Below the pieces are notes generated by a model. That model was not told where the DNA came from. It ran no database searches and saw only the letters and a list, made by a program, of their open reading frames with translations. Made by a program: the position numbers and the translations under genes. From CAYSSG01 sp964433635 (GTDB taxonomy: Bacteria > Atribacterota > Phoenicimicrobiia > Phoenicimicrobiales > Stramentimicrobiaceae), in the NCBI GenBank assembly GCA_964433635.1, contig CAYSSG010000003.1, positions 1-64,000 on the forward strand: a stretch of DNA of 64,000 nt, given 5' to 3'. The stretch's first letter is position 1; each line of letters begins with the position of its first letter. This document shows positions 26,816-35,914 of this stretch, one piece after another.

Positions 26816-28288
26816 ATGATTGATTTAACCATAAATACGGAACAACTAAAAAAAACGGTAGGCCGAGCCAGAGAGAAAAATATTATTATTCCTACTTTTA
26901 AACAGATGAAAAATCCTGAACTGATTCCCGATAAAATCAAAGACAAATTAAAGAATATCGGGTTATGGGATGTTAATTCTTATAACCTATTCCGGATTAC
27001 CTGGAAAAACCAGCCGGTAAAGCAGGGTGGACTCTATAACGGAGTCAATTTTCTGGAATTACCCTTTGAATTAACGGGAGTTAAAGCACGCGTAATCGGG
27101 CTGGTGGGAAAATGGTTTCCGACCGGTGCTCATAAGGTCGGAGCTACCTTCGGCTGCTTAGTCCCCCGGTTAATCACCGGACAGTTCGATCCAACCTATC
27201 AGAAGGCGGTTTGGCCTTCTACCGGTAACTACTGCAGAGGAGGTGCTTATAATGCTGAATTACTATCCTGTGAGTCTATTGCTATTCTGCCAGAAGGAAT
27301 GAGCAGGGAACGCTTTGAATGGTTATCTCAGGTAGCCGGAGAAGTGATTGCCACTCCGGGGACTGAGAGTAATGTAAAGGAGATATTTGATAAATCATGG
27401 GAACTGAAGAAGACCAGGGATAATGTGGTTGTCTTTAACCAGTTTGAAGAGTTCGGCAATTATCTATGGCATTACGCTGTTACCGGTCAAGCGATAGAGG
27501 AAGTTTTATCCCAGATCATGCGTTCAAAGGATCAATACGCAGGCGTCGTACTGACCACAGGATCGGCAGGTACCATTGGGTGCGGGGATTACTTAAAGGA
27601 AATTTTTCCGAACAGCAGAATAGCAGCAGGCGAAGCTCTGCAATGTCCAACTCTTCTTGCCAACGGCTTTGGTGCCCATCGCATTGAAGGAATAGGGGAT
27701 AAACATGTTCCCTGGATTCATAATGTGAAAAATACGGACATGATTATTGCTGTGGATGACAATCAAACCATGGGCCTGATTCGCCTGTTTAATGAACCAG
27801 CCGGCCAGCAGTATTTAAATGAGAAATGTGTTTCCGACCGGATTATCAAACAGTTACCGTTACTGGGGATTTCCAGTGTGGCTAATTTAATCATGGCAAT
27901 TAAATTTGCTAAATATTATGAGCTTACCGAAAAAGATATCGTATTTACGGTGTTTACCGATTCGATGGAATTATATGGTTCCAGGTTGAAAGAATTGGAA
28001 GAAGAATTCGGACACTATGATGAGATTGATGCGGCTATTGATTATCATCACAGTCTCGAGGGATTGTCTACAGATTACATGCAGGAATTGACCTATTATG
28101 ACCGTAAGAGGATTCATAATTTGAAGTATTTCACCTGGATAGAGCAACAGGAAAAAGATTTAGAGGAACTGAACGCCCAGTGGTATGAATATGAGAACTA
28201 CTGGGGAAAGATTCGCAGTCAGGTAGATAAAATTGATGAACTCATTGATGATTTTAATCGGAAAACCGGGTTGTTGGAGAAGATGTAA
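26816..28288 (+). CDS. fold-type II PLP-dependent lyase-like enzyme
   Basis: PLP enzyme of the cysteine synthase/tryptophan synthase beta fold, 490 residues. GAHKVGATFG (near 105) has the probable Schiff-base lysine, STGNYCRGGAYNAE resembles the substrate-binding loop, and TTGSAGTIGCGDYLK is a phosphate-binding Gly-rich loop. The position after ygeW suggests it does the job of YgeX (2,3-diaminopropionate ammonia-lyase), but it is about 90 residues longer and not obviously YgeX-like; the last 100 residues are an acidic, aromatic-rich helical extension. ATAAAGGAG precedes the start. Family is well supported, reaction is not. Confidence 0.75.
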   Translation: MIDLTINTEQLKKTVGRAREKNIIIPTFKQMKNPELIPDKIKDKLKNIGLWDVNSYNLFRITWKNQPVKQGGLYNGVNFLELPFELTGVKARVIGLVGKWFPTGAHKVGATFGCLVPRLITGQFDPTYQKAVWPSTGNYCRGGAYNAELLSCESIAILPEGMSRERFEWLSQVAGEVIATPGTESNVKEIFDKSWELKKTRDNVVVFNQFEEFGNYLWHYAVTGQAIEEVLSQIMRSKDQYAGVVLTTGSAGTIGCGDYLKEIFPNSRIAAGEALQCPTLLANGFGAHRIEGIGDKHVPWIHNVKNTDMIIAVDDNQTMGLIRLFNEPAGQQYLNEKCVSDRIIKQLPLLGISSVANLIMAIKFAKYYELTEKDIVFTVFTDSMELYGSRLKELEEEFGHYDEIDAAIDYHHSLEGLSTDYMQELTYYDRKRIHNLKYFTWIEQQEKDLEELNAQWYEYENYWGKIRSQVDKIDELIDDFNRKTGLLEKM

Positions 28289-28291
28289 CAC

Positions 28292-28348
28292 CAAACAGGG
28301 GATGAGTCTCTGATTATCTAAAAAATAGAGGGGACCATCCCCTGTTTG
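28292..28348. terminator. terminator between convergent operons
   Basis: Perfect 13-bp stem CAAACAGGGGATG (28292-28304) with CATCCCCTGTTTG (28336-28348). A competing short hairpin (AGGGGA/TCCCCT near 28329-28343) sits inside. It lies between the end of the purine locus and the convergent CBS gene and may serve both strands. Confidence 0.7.
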
Positions 28349-28349
28349 T

Positions 28350-28826
28350 TCAGATTTGACAGATTCCCTTTAAAGCACAGTAGAAAGATTTGTATACATC
28401 ACGCCTGCCTATTACACCAGCCATTTTGTCTTGATTCACAACAGGCAGAGTATGAATATTACGATATTTCATCAAGGCAATAATCTCATCAAGATTGGTT
28501 TCAGAATTTACAGTAAATACCTGTGTCGACATCGCAAAGCTGACTTTAGGAAGAGAATTTTCAGCACTGTTATCTTTCAACACTTCACCCGTTTTTATCA
28601 TATCCATAACCAGAAAAAGGTCATCCGCAGTGATAATTCCAACGATTTCATCATTTTCCATGACCGGGAAGCCACTGATTCTTTTATTAATCATCATTTC
28701 AGCCACATCGTCCAAAGTGTTATCTTTCTTAACCGTAATAACATCTTTTGTCATAATATCCTTTGCTTTAATCTGGATTAATCTGTCAGTCAAAGCCTGC
28801 AGGGTAAATGAATTATCTTCATTCAT
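28350..28826 (-). CDS. tandem CBS-domain protein
   Basis: Stand-alone pair of CBS domains, 158 residues. The units start at KDIMTKDVITVKKDNTLDDV and at FAMSTQVFTVNSETNLDEI, each ending in the GVIG or GIITADD strand-helix typical of adenosine-nucleotide binding. The ATG at 28826 is chosen because TGAGGTGG lies 6 nt before it; the frame is open to 28850. It is the last gene of the trehalose/GH65 operon, 38 bases after the GH65 fusion, so it may sense energy charge for that pathway (inference). Confidence 0.88.
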   Translation of the reverse strand: MNEDNSFTLQALTDRLIQIKAKDIMTKDVITVKKDNTLDDVAEMMINKRISGFPVMENDEIVGIITADDLFLVMDMIKTGEVLKDNSAENSLPKVSFAMSTQVFTVNSETNLDEIIALMKYRNIHTLPVVNQDKMAGVIGRRDVYKSFYCALKGICQI

Positions 28827-28864
28827 TTTAACCACCTCATATTTCATCATAAAAAATTTGCTGT

Positions 28865-31705
28865 TTATTTATTCAGTACTTTTTTAATTTGTTGAATAAA
28901 ATCAGCCATCTGGTAAGGTTCGGGCACAAACAATTCGACTCCCATATGATCCACTATTTCCTTCATGTTCACTTTACTTGTCTGGACTATGATCGGAATA
29001 TCTTTAAAATCCTTATGGGCTTTTATCTCCTGCAAAAATTGAATTCCATTCATTCCACCCTGCAGCCTGACAGAAGAGATGATTAAATCGAACCATTTTC
29101 TTTTTAAGATCATGATGGCATCATTACCTTGATACACTACATCAACAATATAATCTTCTGATTCCAGGTTCTGTTTTAATTGTTCCGATAATGTGATGTC
29201 TCCGTCAACGACAAGGATTTGTTTTTTAACCATATATCCTCCCGCTTTTCCAAGACTTATTACATATTTCTGGTTCAGATTGAAAACAAACGCTTTATTG
29301 CGAATCATAACTTTCTTATACGGCTCTTTGGACTTTGATCCGGATAATTCAAGGTTCATTTTATCTCTTTCTATTTCAAGGATATACCAGATGTTTCTAT
29401 ATTTTATCCGGAAGTGTATATGCTTCCATTTTTCAGGTATGTCAGGGTCTATGTGTATTAGATCATTAATGACTTCGACACCAGCATATCTTTTCATGGC
29501 GATATTGACTGATCCCCCCATCACGCCTGTGTGGATTCCTTCCGGGGTTGTTCCACCTTGAATATCGTTAATATCAGAATCAAGGACTTCATGATACCAT
29601 TTCCAAGACTGATCGGTCTGTCCCAGGATGTCTGACAGATAACAATGGACTACTTTACTCAGGGTAGAGCCATGAGAAGTTCTATCAACATAATATTGGT
29701 AATTTTTCCGTAAGATATCCATACTAAATGTATAACCTAAACCACTGAATATATCTTCCAGTTCAGATAATGGGAACAGGTAGGGAAGCATAAGCGTATC
29801 AGCCTGTTTGGCTACTTTATATGCATTAGGTGATTTACCCTCTGCTTTTAGGATACGGTCCATTCTTTGAATATTACCATATTTTTCCTTATAATTATCC
29901 CAGTTCAGTTCCTGCAGGTCAAAATATCCGTCAAACTGGCTGATGATGCCGTCTTTATTCATAATGACCCTCATCTTTTTAATAATATCCTTCCACAGTG
30001 TCAAGTCATCCAGATGAATAGCTAATTTCTTCTTTAATTCCACTTTACGTTTGCCGGGAAGGAGTGTCAATAATTCCAGAGCTCTTTTTAAGGTCCAGAC
30101 GATCATAATGTTGGTGTAGGCATTATCTTTTAGACCAGCCTCGGTAGCACCGGGAAGCCTTTCGTGAAATTCGTCAGGTCCCATCAAGCCTTTGGTGTGA
30201 TATCTCTGGTCTTCTGGATCGTGATAAGATAAACTGGCTCCAAATTGAGCGATAGATAGGAAAAGTTCTGCACCATAACGGGATAGAAAGTCGAAGTCTC
30301 CGGCTATTTTCCAATGTTCCCAGATACTGTAAGCGATATCAAAGGAAATATGCCTTTGATTCCTGCTGTAATCAGGACCCCATTTACCGGATTTGGGATT
30401 AAGGTGCATGATCTGAGTTTCTTCTTCACCGGTAGAGCCGCTTTGCCAGGGAAACATTGCTCCCTGATAATCGTTTTCCATTGCATACTTTCTAGCCTGT
30501 TCCAGCCTTCGAAAACGATAGAGCAATGTTGATTGGGTAATTTCCGGAATGTGAAAATCATATATAGGAAGAAGAAAAATTTCATCCCAGAAGATATGAC
30601 CCCGGTAGGATTCACCTGATAATCCCCTGGCAGGAATGCCGGCATCTAATTTGATATTATGAATGGAAGCTGTTTCCAGAAGATGAAAGATATGCAATCT
30701 TAAGGCTTTTTGGGAAAAGGTATCTCCCTCAACCTTAAAATCAAATTGTTCCCATAGGTCAGACCATGTTTTTTTATGGGATTCTAAGAGTGATGGAAAG
30801 CCGGGGTATTTACGGGATGATGTAATAGCATCTTTCATTGGATCCTGGGTGTCCTCATCCCGGGAGGTGTAAATAGAAACATTTTTATCAACAACGCATT
30901 TTTGCTTTTTTCTTAACCGGATCCTGTATTCCTGAAAAATAGCGTTTTCTTTATGTTTGATAATGACTGAAAGCGGTTTTACCATTTCTCCGTTACATGC
31001 AATGCTAAGAGAAGAGGCCTGGACAATCCTGATATTAGATTGATTAGTGACAACAGATAAATAGATGCCATACTCCGAAAAACTTCCCACCTGGTCAGGT
31101 GCAAGGTGCAAGGAATTCAGGTCACTGTACCTAGGCACTCCCCGGTTTTGAATATTCCCATCCAAGCCAGTACGAATGATAATTTCACCTTCGTAATTTT
31201 CTGGTATAATGGTATATTCCAAAGCCATGCGATGCATGTCACCCATGTGAACAATCCTTCTGGTCTGAACAGAGGTTATTTTACCAGAAGTATCCTTAAT
31301 GACATAATCTCTTATTAATATTGCCTCTTTCAGATCCAGTTTATGATAATAAGAATGAATATTTTGGAGGGTAGGGATCATCCATTTCCGGTTTCCTTTA
31401 ATTTTGAAGGTTAAAGGCAGCCAATTGGGGCAATTGACCAGGTCTTCATTAGTAATCATCTTACCGGCAATATTGCTTTCTAATTTATTGAAGATTCCGG
31501 CTATGTAAGTGCCTGGATAGTGGATTCTTGAAGCGGGTGATTCGCTTATTGCACCTCGGGTTCCCATATAACCGTTTCCAAGTGTACACAAAGCTTCCCT
31601 GAGTTTTTCTTCTCCGGGCTCAAAAGAAAAATACTCAAGAGACCAGGGAGAAGAACCATGTTGGTTGGATTCATTGTTTAATTGTGATTTTGATGACATG
31701 TTCAA
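28865..31705 (-). CDS. GH65 glycoside phosphorylase fused to a degenerate receiver domain
   Basis: Residues 1-815 or so are a family 65 glycoside phosphorylase/hydrolase: WSLEYFSFEPGEEKL and LCTLGNGYMGTRGA at the N-terminus, ARGLSGESYRGHIFWDEI in the barrel, and MGPDEFHE near 512 holding the general-acid Glu. This resembles the trehalose-type GH65 domain of mycobacterial OtsB1. Residues 825-946 are a response-regulator receiver fold (ILVVDGD, MNGIQFLQEIK). There the phospho-acceptor Asp is Ser (about 878) and the conserved Lys is Glu (about 929), so phosphorylation is not expected. A GGGAGG site and ATG (29233) sit exactly at the domain junction. The start is TTG 31705 or ATG 31699, overlapping the upstream gene. 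Confidence 0.87.
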   Translation of the reverse strand: MNMSSKSQLNNESNQHGSSPWSLEYFSFEPGEEKLREALCTLGNGYMGTRGAISESPASRIHYPGTYIAGIFNKLESNIAGKMITNEDLVNCPNWLPLTFKIKGNRKWMIPTLQNIHSYYHKLDLKEAILIRDYVIKDTSGKITSVQTRRIVHMGDMHRMALEYTIIPENYEGEIIIRTGLDGNIQNRGVPRYSDLNSLHLAPDQVGSFSEYGIYLSVVTNQSNIRIVQASSLSIACNGEMVKPLSVIIKHKENAIFQEYRIRLRKKQKCVVDKNVSIYTSRDEDTQDPMKDAITSSRKYPGFPSLLESHKKTWSDLWEQFDFKVEGDTFSQKALRLHIFHLLETASIHNIKLDAGIPARGLSGESYRGHIFWDEIFLLPIYDFHIPEITQSTLLYRFRRLEQARKYAMENDYQGAMFPWQSGSTGEEETQIMHLNPKSGKWGPDYSRNQRHISFDIAYSIWEHWKIAGDFDFLSRYGAELFLSIAQFGASLSYHDPEDQRYHTKGLMGPDEFHERLPGATEAGLKDNAYTNIMIVWTLKRALELLTLLPGKRKVELKKKLAIHLDDLTLWKDIIKKMRVIMNKDGIISQFDGYFDLQELNWDNYKEKYGNIQRMDRILKAEGKSPNAYKVAKQADTLMLPYLFPLSELEDIFSGLGYTFSMDILRKNYQYYVDRTSHGSTLSKVVHCYLSDILGQTDQSWKWYHEVLDSDINDIQGGTTPEGIHTGVMGGSVNIAMKRYAGVEVINDLIHIDPDIPEKWKHIHFRIKYRNIWYILEIERDKMNLELSGSKSKEPYKKVMIRNKAFVFNLNQKYVISLGKAGGYMVKKQILVVDGDITLSEQLKQNLESEDYIVDVVYQGNDAIMILKRKWFDLIISSVRLQGGMNGIQFLQEIKAHKDFKDIPIIVQTSKVNMKEIVDHMGVELFVPEPYQMADFIQQIKKVLNK
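29231..29243 (-). promoter_or_regulatory. internal ribosome site at the receiver domain start
   Basis: On the - strand GGGAGG (29243-29238) is followed after 4 bases by ATG (29233-29231), in frame with the GH65 gene and exactly at the first residue of the receiver domain. A separate 122-residue receiver protein could be made from it. Confidence 0.45.
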
Positions 31706-33305
31706 AGAATTTTTTTACCTCTTTCGGGGATTGCAGTTGGAAATCTGCAGCTGATGGTTTTGCTGAATCATCTGTTACCATCATTGCAGTTCCCCGCGTA
31801 ACGACTGTTCTGAAGGCATATTCATCTGTGGTATCATCTCCGATATAGAATACGGAGGTGGTTTCCCATGGTATATTTAAAGCATCCATAATCCATCTGA
31901 CAGCCTTGCCCTTGTCCCAGTCTATATTCGGTAGAATTTCAAAGACTTTCTTTCCTTCTAATAACCTCAATTGATCATATTTCTGAATTATTTCCTGAAC
32001 CGTTTTTTTGATATACTGAACATCCTCAGCTTTTTTTACTTTCCGATAATGTGCCGCAACGCTGAATTTTTTTTCTTCAACCAGCGCACCTTCAATACTC
32101 TGCAGTTTGTCTTTCAGTAGCTCAATCATCTCCGTAATTAGGGGTATCGTTTGCTCAGCTATCGGGTGGATCATGGCAAAACCACCTGGTCCTTGAATAT
32201 CAAATCCATGACTTCCGGCATAAAAAATTCCTTTTATATCTATTAGATTCTGGACATCTTCTCTCATTCTCCCGCTGACGATGGCCACTGTATGAAGCCT
32301 GGCTAAATTTTCTACTGTCTTTTTCATATCATCAGAGAGAACGGCTAATTCCGGACTTTCCACAATGGGAGTGAGTGTTCCATCATAATCTAAGAAGAAG
32401 ACCAATCTTTTATCGGTATGAATAACGGTTTTCCCTGTACGATGATAAGCAGGATTAATAAATATTTGTTTATGATCGAGATGTTCTTTGGGAAGTATCT
32501 CCGGAGCGGGTTTAATCGACTCGTAACATTGAAAAAAGGGTTTTGGTTTTTTGTGAAACCAGTCTTCCATAATCTGTATATCTATTTCCGCTAAATCCGG
32601 AACGACCAGGTCGGCTCCGTGTTTTGCCAGTTCTTTTTCATTGTTTTCCCTGGCAACGCCTATAACTAGACCGAATCCGCCATTTCTGCCAGCCTCAACT
32701 CCCGAAGAAGCATCTTCTACGACTACTGAGTTTGGTGGCAGGGTACCCAAATTCCTTGCGGCTGTAACAAAGATATCTCCCTCCGGTTTTCCCTTGAGGT
32801 TTAGTTCTGCAGAAATGACCCCATCAACTCTTGTTTCGAAAAGATGTTCCAGGTTCACTGATTTCAATATAGGTTGACAGTTCTTAGAGGAAGAGGCTAC
32901 ACCTATTTTAATTCCCTGTTTTTTTAAGTTTTTTATCAGCTTGACTGTAGAATCAAAAACCTCCGCTCCTTCCTCTTGAAGTAACTTATTAAACATATGA
33001 TTTTTTTTGTTCCCAATACCGCAGATGGTTTCTTTTTCCGGTGGATCAGAAGGATCTCCGAAGGGAATATCGATGTTACGGGATTCTAAAAAATTTTTTA
33101 CTCCCTGGTAACGGGGTTTTCCATCTACAAATTTAAGATAATCAGTCTGATAGGTAAATTCCCGAAAGGGTTCCCCATCTCGTTTCTCCCTCAGTTGCAG
33201 GTATTCATCAAAGGCTTTTTTCCAGGCATGGGCATGAACTGTGGCAGTTTTTGTAATCACACCATCAAGGTCAAATACGACAGATTGAAAGGAATAACGG
33301 CTCAT
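31671..33305 (-). CDS. beta-phosphoglucomutase-like HAD fused to trehalose-6-phosphate phosphatase
   Basis: Bifunctional protein, 544 residues. Residues 1-250 are a HAD phosphatase/mutase: FDLDGVITKT with the nucleophile Asp pair, VASSSKN and VVEDASSGVEAG, the beta-phosphoglucomutase pattern. Residues 300-540 are OtsB: FFLDYDGTLTPI, IVSGRMREDV, GSHGFDIQGPGG and GDDTTDEYAF. The order HAD, OtsB, GH65 equals that of the single mycobacterial protein OtsB1; here the GH65 part is a separate overlapping gene (35 nt). AAGGAGG lies 4 nt before the start. Likely role: trehalose-6-phosphate dephosphorylation and glucose-phosphate interconversion for trehalose turnover. Confidence 0.88.
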   Translation of the reverse strand: MSRYSFQSVVFDLDGVITKTATVHAHAWKKAFDEYLQLREKRDGEPFREFTYQTDYLKFVDGKPRYQGVKNFLESRNIDIPFGDPSDPPEKETICGIGNKKNHMFNKLLQEEGAEVFDSTVKLIKNLKKQGIKIGVASSSKNCQPILKSVNLEHLFETRVDGVISAELNLKGKPEGDIFVTAARNLGTLPPNSVVVEDASSGVEAGRNGGFGLVIGVARENNEKELAKHGADLVVPDLAEIDIQIMEDWFHKKPKPFFQCYESIKPAPEILPKEHLDHKQIFINPAYHRTGKTVIHTDKRLVFFLDYDGTLTPIVESPELAVLSDDMKKTVENLARLHTVAIVSGRMREDVQNLIDIKGIFYAGSHGFDIQGPGGFAMIHPIAEQTIPLITEMIELLKDKLQSIEGALVEEKKFSVAAHYRKVKKAEDVQYIKKTVQEIIQKYDQLRLLEGKKVFEILPNIDWDKGKAVRWIMDALNIPWETTSVFYIGDDTTDEYAFRTVVTRGTAMMVTDDSAKPSAADFQLQSPKEVKKFFEHVIKITIKQ

Positions 33306-33635
33306 AATTCCTCCTTATTCTTTTGATTCACAGATGAATATTCAGAGGAGAGGGAATGCTATAGATCTTAAAGCTTATTATAGATAAAATAATATCAAAT
33401 TTATCAAACTATGTCAAAAAGATTCTTAAATAGTAATGGTTACAGGTATTTGATGTATCGATAAGAGAGGCGAGCTTCAGAAAAATTTTTTAATGTATAC
33501 TTGTACAATGACATGATAAATGTGTTATTATTTTAAGGTAAGTATCGATAATGAGTATTAGATTAAGAGCTTAGAATATAACTTTTCCTGAATTAAATGA
33601 TTATGAATGAAATTTAATAGAAAAAGGAATCACCA
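33306..33635. other. divergent intergenic region
   Basis: 330 bases between divergent operons. On the - strand it has the excellent promoter at 33389-33417. On the + strand a weak candidate (TTGTAC at 33501, TTATTA at 33525, 18-base spacer) could serve the muramidase gene. I see no gene. Confidence 0.4.
33389..33417 (-). promoter_or_regulatory. promoter of the trehalose/GH65/CBS operon
   Basis: On the - strand TTGACA (33417-33412), exactly 17 bases, then TATTAT (33394-33389). It gives a leader of about 75 nt to the HAD-OtsB gene. Confidence 0.7.
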
Positions 33636-34892
33636 ATGAGCTTTGGATTGGAAACCGGAATTATAGACCGAAAGAAAGAAGATATAGTAACACTTTTATG
33701 GCAGATTATATTCATTCTGGTAATGATCTGTTCTTTTACCTTGCATTCCTGGTGTCAAAACAGGGCCACAGTTAAGCTGGGTAACGAAGTTTTACTTGAA
33801 CAATATGACTATCTGATCGAAGACAAAAAGGTAGGTTTGGTAACCAATCAAACAGGGGTAGACAGCAGGGGGATAAGTTTTATTGATAATCTCCTCACCA
33901 CCCGAAGAGCGAAATTAATATCGCTCTATACTCCTGAACATGGTCTTGATGGAACAGTTAGGGCTGGAGCAAGTATTCATTCATATGTTCACCCCGATTA
34001 TGATATCCCTGTCTATAGTCTGTACGGGAGTACCAGAATGCCTACCGAGGAAATGCTGTTAAATATCGAGGTGCTCCTTTTCGATATTCAGGATATTGGT
34101 GCCCGGACTTATACCTATATGTCCACGCTGCAATACTGCCTGGTAGCGGCAAAGAAATATGGTAAATCCGTCATCGTTCTGGACCGTCCCAATCCCCTGG
34201 GCGGGATTACTGTAGAAGGACCTGTACTGGAAGATGCCTTTAAGTCTTTTATGGGAGTCGATAATCTACCCATGGCTCATGGCATGACTGCAGGGGAATT
34301 GGCTTTATTTTATAATCGCCTGATCGGAGCTGATCTGACAGTCATTCCCATGGAAGGTTATCATCGGGATATGGTCTTCAGCGAGACGGGACTCCCGTTT
34401 ATTCAAACCTCTCCGAATATTCCAGATATTACCTCTGCATATGGATATATGGCTACCGGTCTGGGAGAGGGGACAGGGATTTTCCAGAGAGATAAGTTCC
34501 AATGGATTGGTGGAGAGGGACTTCATTCGGACAATTATGCTCAGCTGCTTAATGGAGCAGGATTTTCCGGTGTCGCCTATATTCCTGAAGCGCATGAGAC
34601 TGCCGGTGGTGTTCGCCTGGAAATTTTTGACCCGAAAAGCTTTAATCCAGCGAAGAGTGGAATTTATGCTCTGGCTTATGCCTTTATGCTGGGAGACTTT
34701 CAAGTGCCGAAAAGCACACCAGATCAGATTGTGATGTTTGATAAAATTATGGGCACTGATAAGATTGGCCGTTACCTTGAGGAGGGTTTGACTCCTGAGC
34801 AGATTGTATCTTTATATACCCCGCAGTTAAATAATTTTAAAGCGGAAAGGGAATATTATCTTATTTCCTCATATGAGCCGATTGGCAGATAG
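33636..34892 (+). CDS. NamZ-like exo-beta-N-acetylmuramidase (DUF1343)
   Basis: DUF1343/YbbC family protein, 418 residues, whose characterised member NamZ removes N-acetylmuramic acid from the non-reducing end of peptidoglycan fragments. Family motifs are GLVTNQTGVDSRG, YTPEHGLDG, LLFDIQDIGARTYTYMSTL, VLDRPNPLGG and FMGVDNLPMAHGMTAGELAL. Residues 20-38 are a hydrophobic segment acting as a signal anchor or signal peptide, so the enzyme should work outside the cytoplasm. AAAAGGAA precedes the start. It is convergent with the LOG gene, only 9 bases apart, with no visible terminator. Confidence 0.88.
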   Translation: MSFGLETGIIDRKKEDIVTLLWQIIFILVMICSFTLHSWCQNRATVKLGNEVLLEQYDYLIEDKKVGLVTNQTGVDSRGISFIDNLLTTRRAKLISLYTPEHGLDGTVRAGASIHSYVHPDYDIPVYSLYGSTRMPTEEMLLNIEVLLFDIQDIGARTYTYMSTLQYCLVAAKKYGKSVIVLDRPNPLGGITVEGPVLEDAFKSFMGVDNLPMAHGMTAGELALFYNRLIGADLTVIPMEGYHRDMVFSETGLPFIQTSPNIPDITSAYGYMATGLGEGTGIFQRDKFQWIGGEGLHSDNYAQLLNGAGFSGVAYIPEAHETAGGVRLEIFDPKSFNPAKSGIYALAYAFMLGDFQVPKSTPDQIVMFDKIMGTDKIGRYLEEGLTPEQIVSLYTPQLNNFKAEREYYLISSYEPIGR

Positions 34893-34901
34893 GTTAAATG
34901 T

Positions 34902-35729
34902 TTACAGGCAAAGTCTGGTCAGTTCTTCAGTCAGATAAGTGAACGCTTCCTCAACAGTGTCACAGAATGTAAACAGTTTGAGATCCGTTTTACTGATGGT
35001 ACCGTATTGGACCATGGCGTCCAAATTGATGATTTTTTTCCAGTATTTTGAACCGTAGATAACGATAGGGAGACATTTATCTAATTTTCTGGTTTGCAGC
35101 AATGTAAGCACCTCAAAAAGCTCATCAAGAGTACCGAAGCCTCCGGGAAAAATAACCAATCCTTTGGCCAGGTACACAAACCAGAATTTGCGCATAAAAA
35201 AGTAGTGAAATTCAAAATTAAGTTCCGGAGTAATGTACTGGTTGGGATATTGTTCCATCGGGATACTTATATTCAGTCCGATGGATTTACCATTTGCTTC
35301 TTTAGCACCTTTATTGGCCGCTTCCATCATGCCCAGGCCTCCACCCGAACAGATAATAAAACGGGAGTTTGCGTTCAGGGATTTTGACCAATGAGTTAAG
35401 CGATTTGACAGTTCTACGGCATCATTATAGTAATGGGATAGAAAAACCTGGTTTTGAGCTATTTTCAGTTCATTCTGTAATCTTTCATCATTTTTATCAG
35501 TTGACCTGGCAATGTCTTCCTGTACTTTCTTCAGATATTCTTTGGCTTGAGTCGGAGGTTTTGTTCTGGCTGATCCGAAAAAGACAATTGTATCATTTAT
35601 TTTTTGCTCGCGAAAACGTTGCATGGGCTCCAGTAACTCCGCTAAAACACGAATAACTCTTGCGTCTCTACTATTAATAAAATCCATATTTCTGTAAGCT
35701 TTTTTTGCTTTAGTTATATTCTTATCCAT
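34902..35729 (-). CDS. LOG-family (lysine decarboxylase-like) nucleotide hydrolase
   Basis: LOG/YgdH-type protein, 275 residues. SGGGLGMMEAANKGA near 130 and PGGFGTLDEL near 197 are the two nucleotide-binding motifs of cytokinin-riboside 5'-monophosphate phosphoribohydrolases. The N-terminal 80 residues are a basic helical region, and the length fits the longer LOG subfamily. Bacterial members cleave nucleoside monophosphates to base and ribose-5-phosphate; the true substrate here is unknown. A very good promoter ends only a few bases before the ATG, so the mRNA may lack a leader. Confidence 0.85.
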   Translation of the reverse strand: MDKNITKAKKAYRNMDFINSRDARVIRVLAELLEPMQRFREQKINDTIVFFGSARTKPPTQAKEYLKKVQEDIARSTDKNDERLQNELKIAQNQVFLSHYYNDAVELSNRLTHWSKSLNANSRFIICSGGGLGMMEAANKGAKEANGKSIGLNISIPMEQYPNQYITPELNFEFHYFFMRKFWFVYLAKGLVIFPGGFGTLDELFEVLTLLQTRKLDKCLPIVIYGSKYWKKIINLDAMVQYGTISKTDLKLFTFCDTVEEAFTYLTEELTRLCL

Positions 35730-35737
35730 TAAACGTT

Positions 35738-35766
35738 ACTTTACTTCTTAAATAGTTTTTTGTCAA
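35738..35766 (-). promoter_or_regulatory. promoter of the LOG gene, nearly leaderless
   Basis: On the - strand TTGACA (35766-35761), 17 bases, TAAAGT (35743-35738). Transcription should begin near 35731, 1-3 bases before the start codon at 35729. Confidence 0.6.
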
Positions 35767-35914
35767 GTAATGATAGCTAACCTTCTCTCTACTGTGAAAC
35801 AATAACAGATTTTATTTTGGGATGCTTTGGAAGTAATGGAGCCTGTAAATTGACTTTGATAAAAGGATCATTTTAAGTTAGAATAAATATAAATTTTGAG
35901 AGAGGCTAAGGTAG

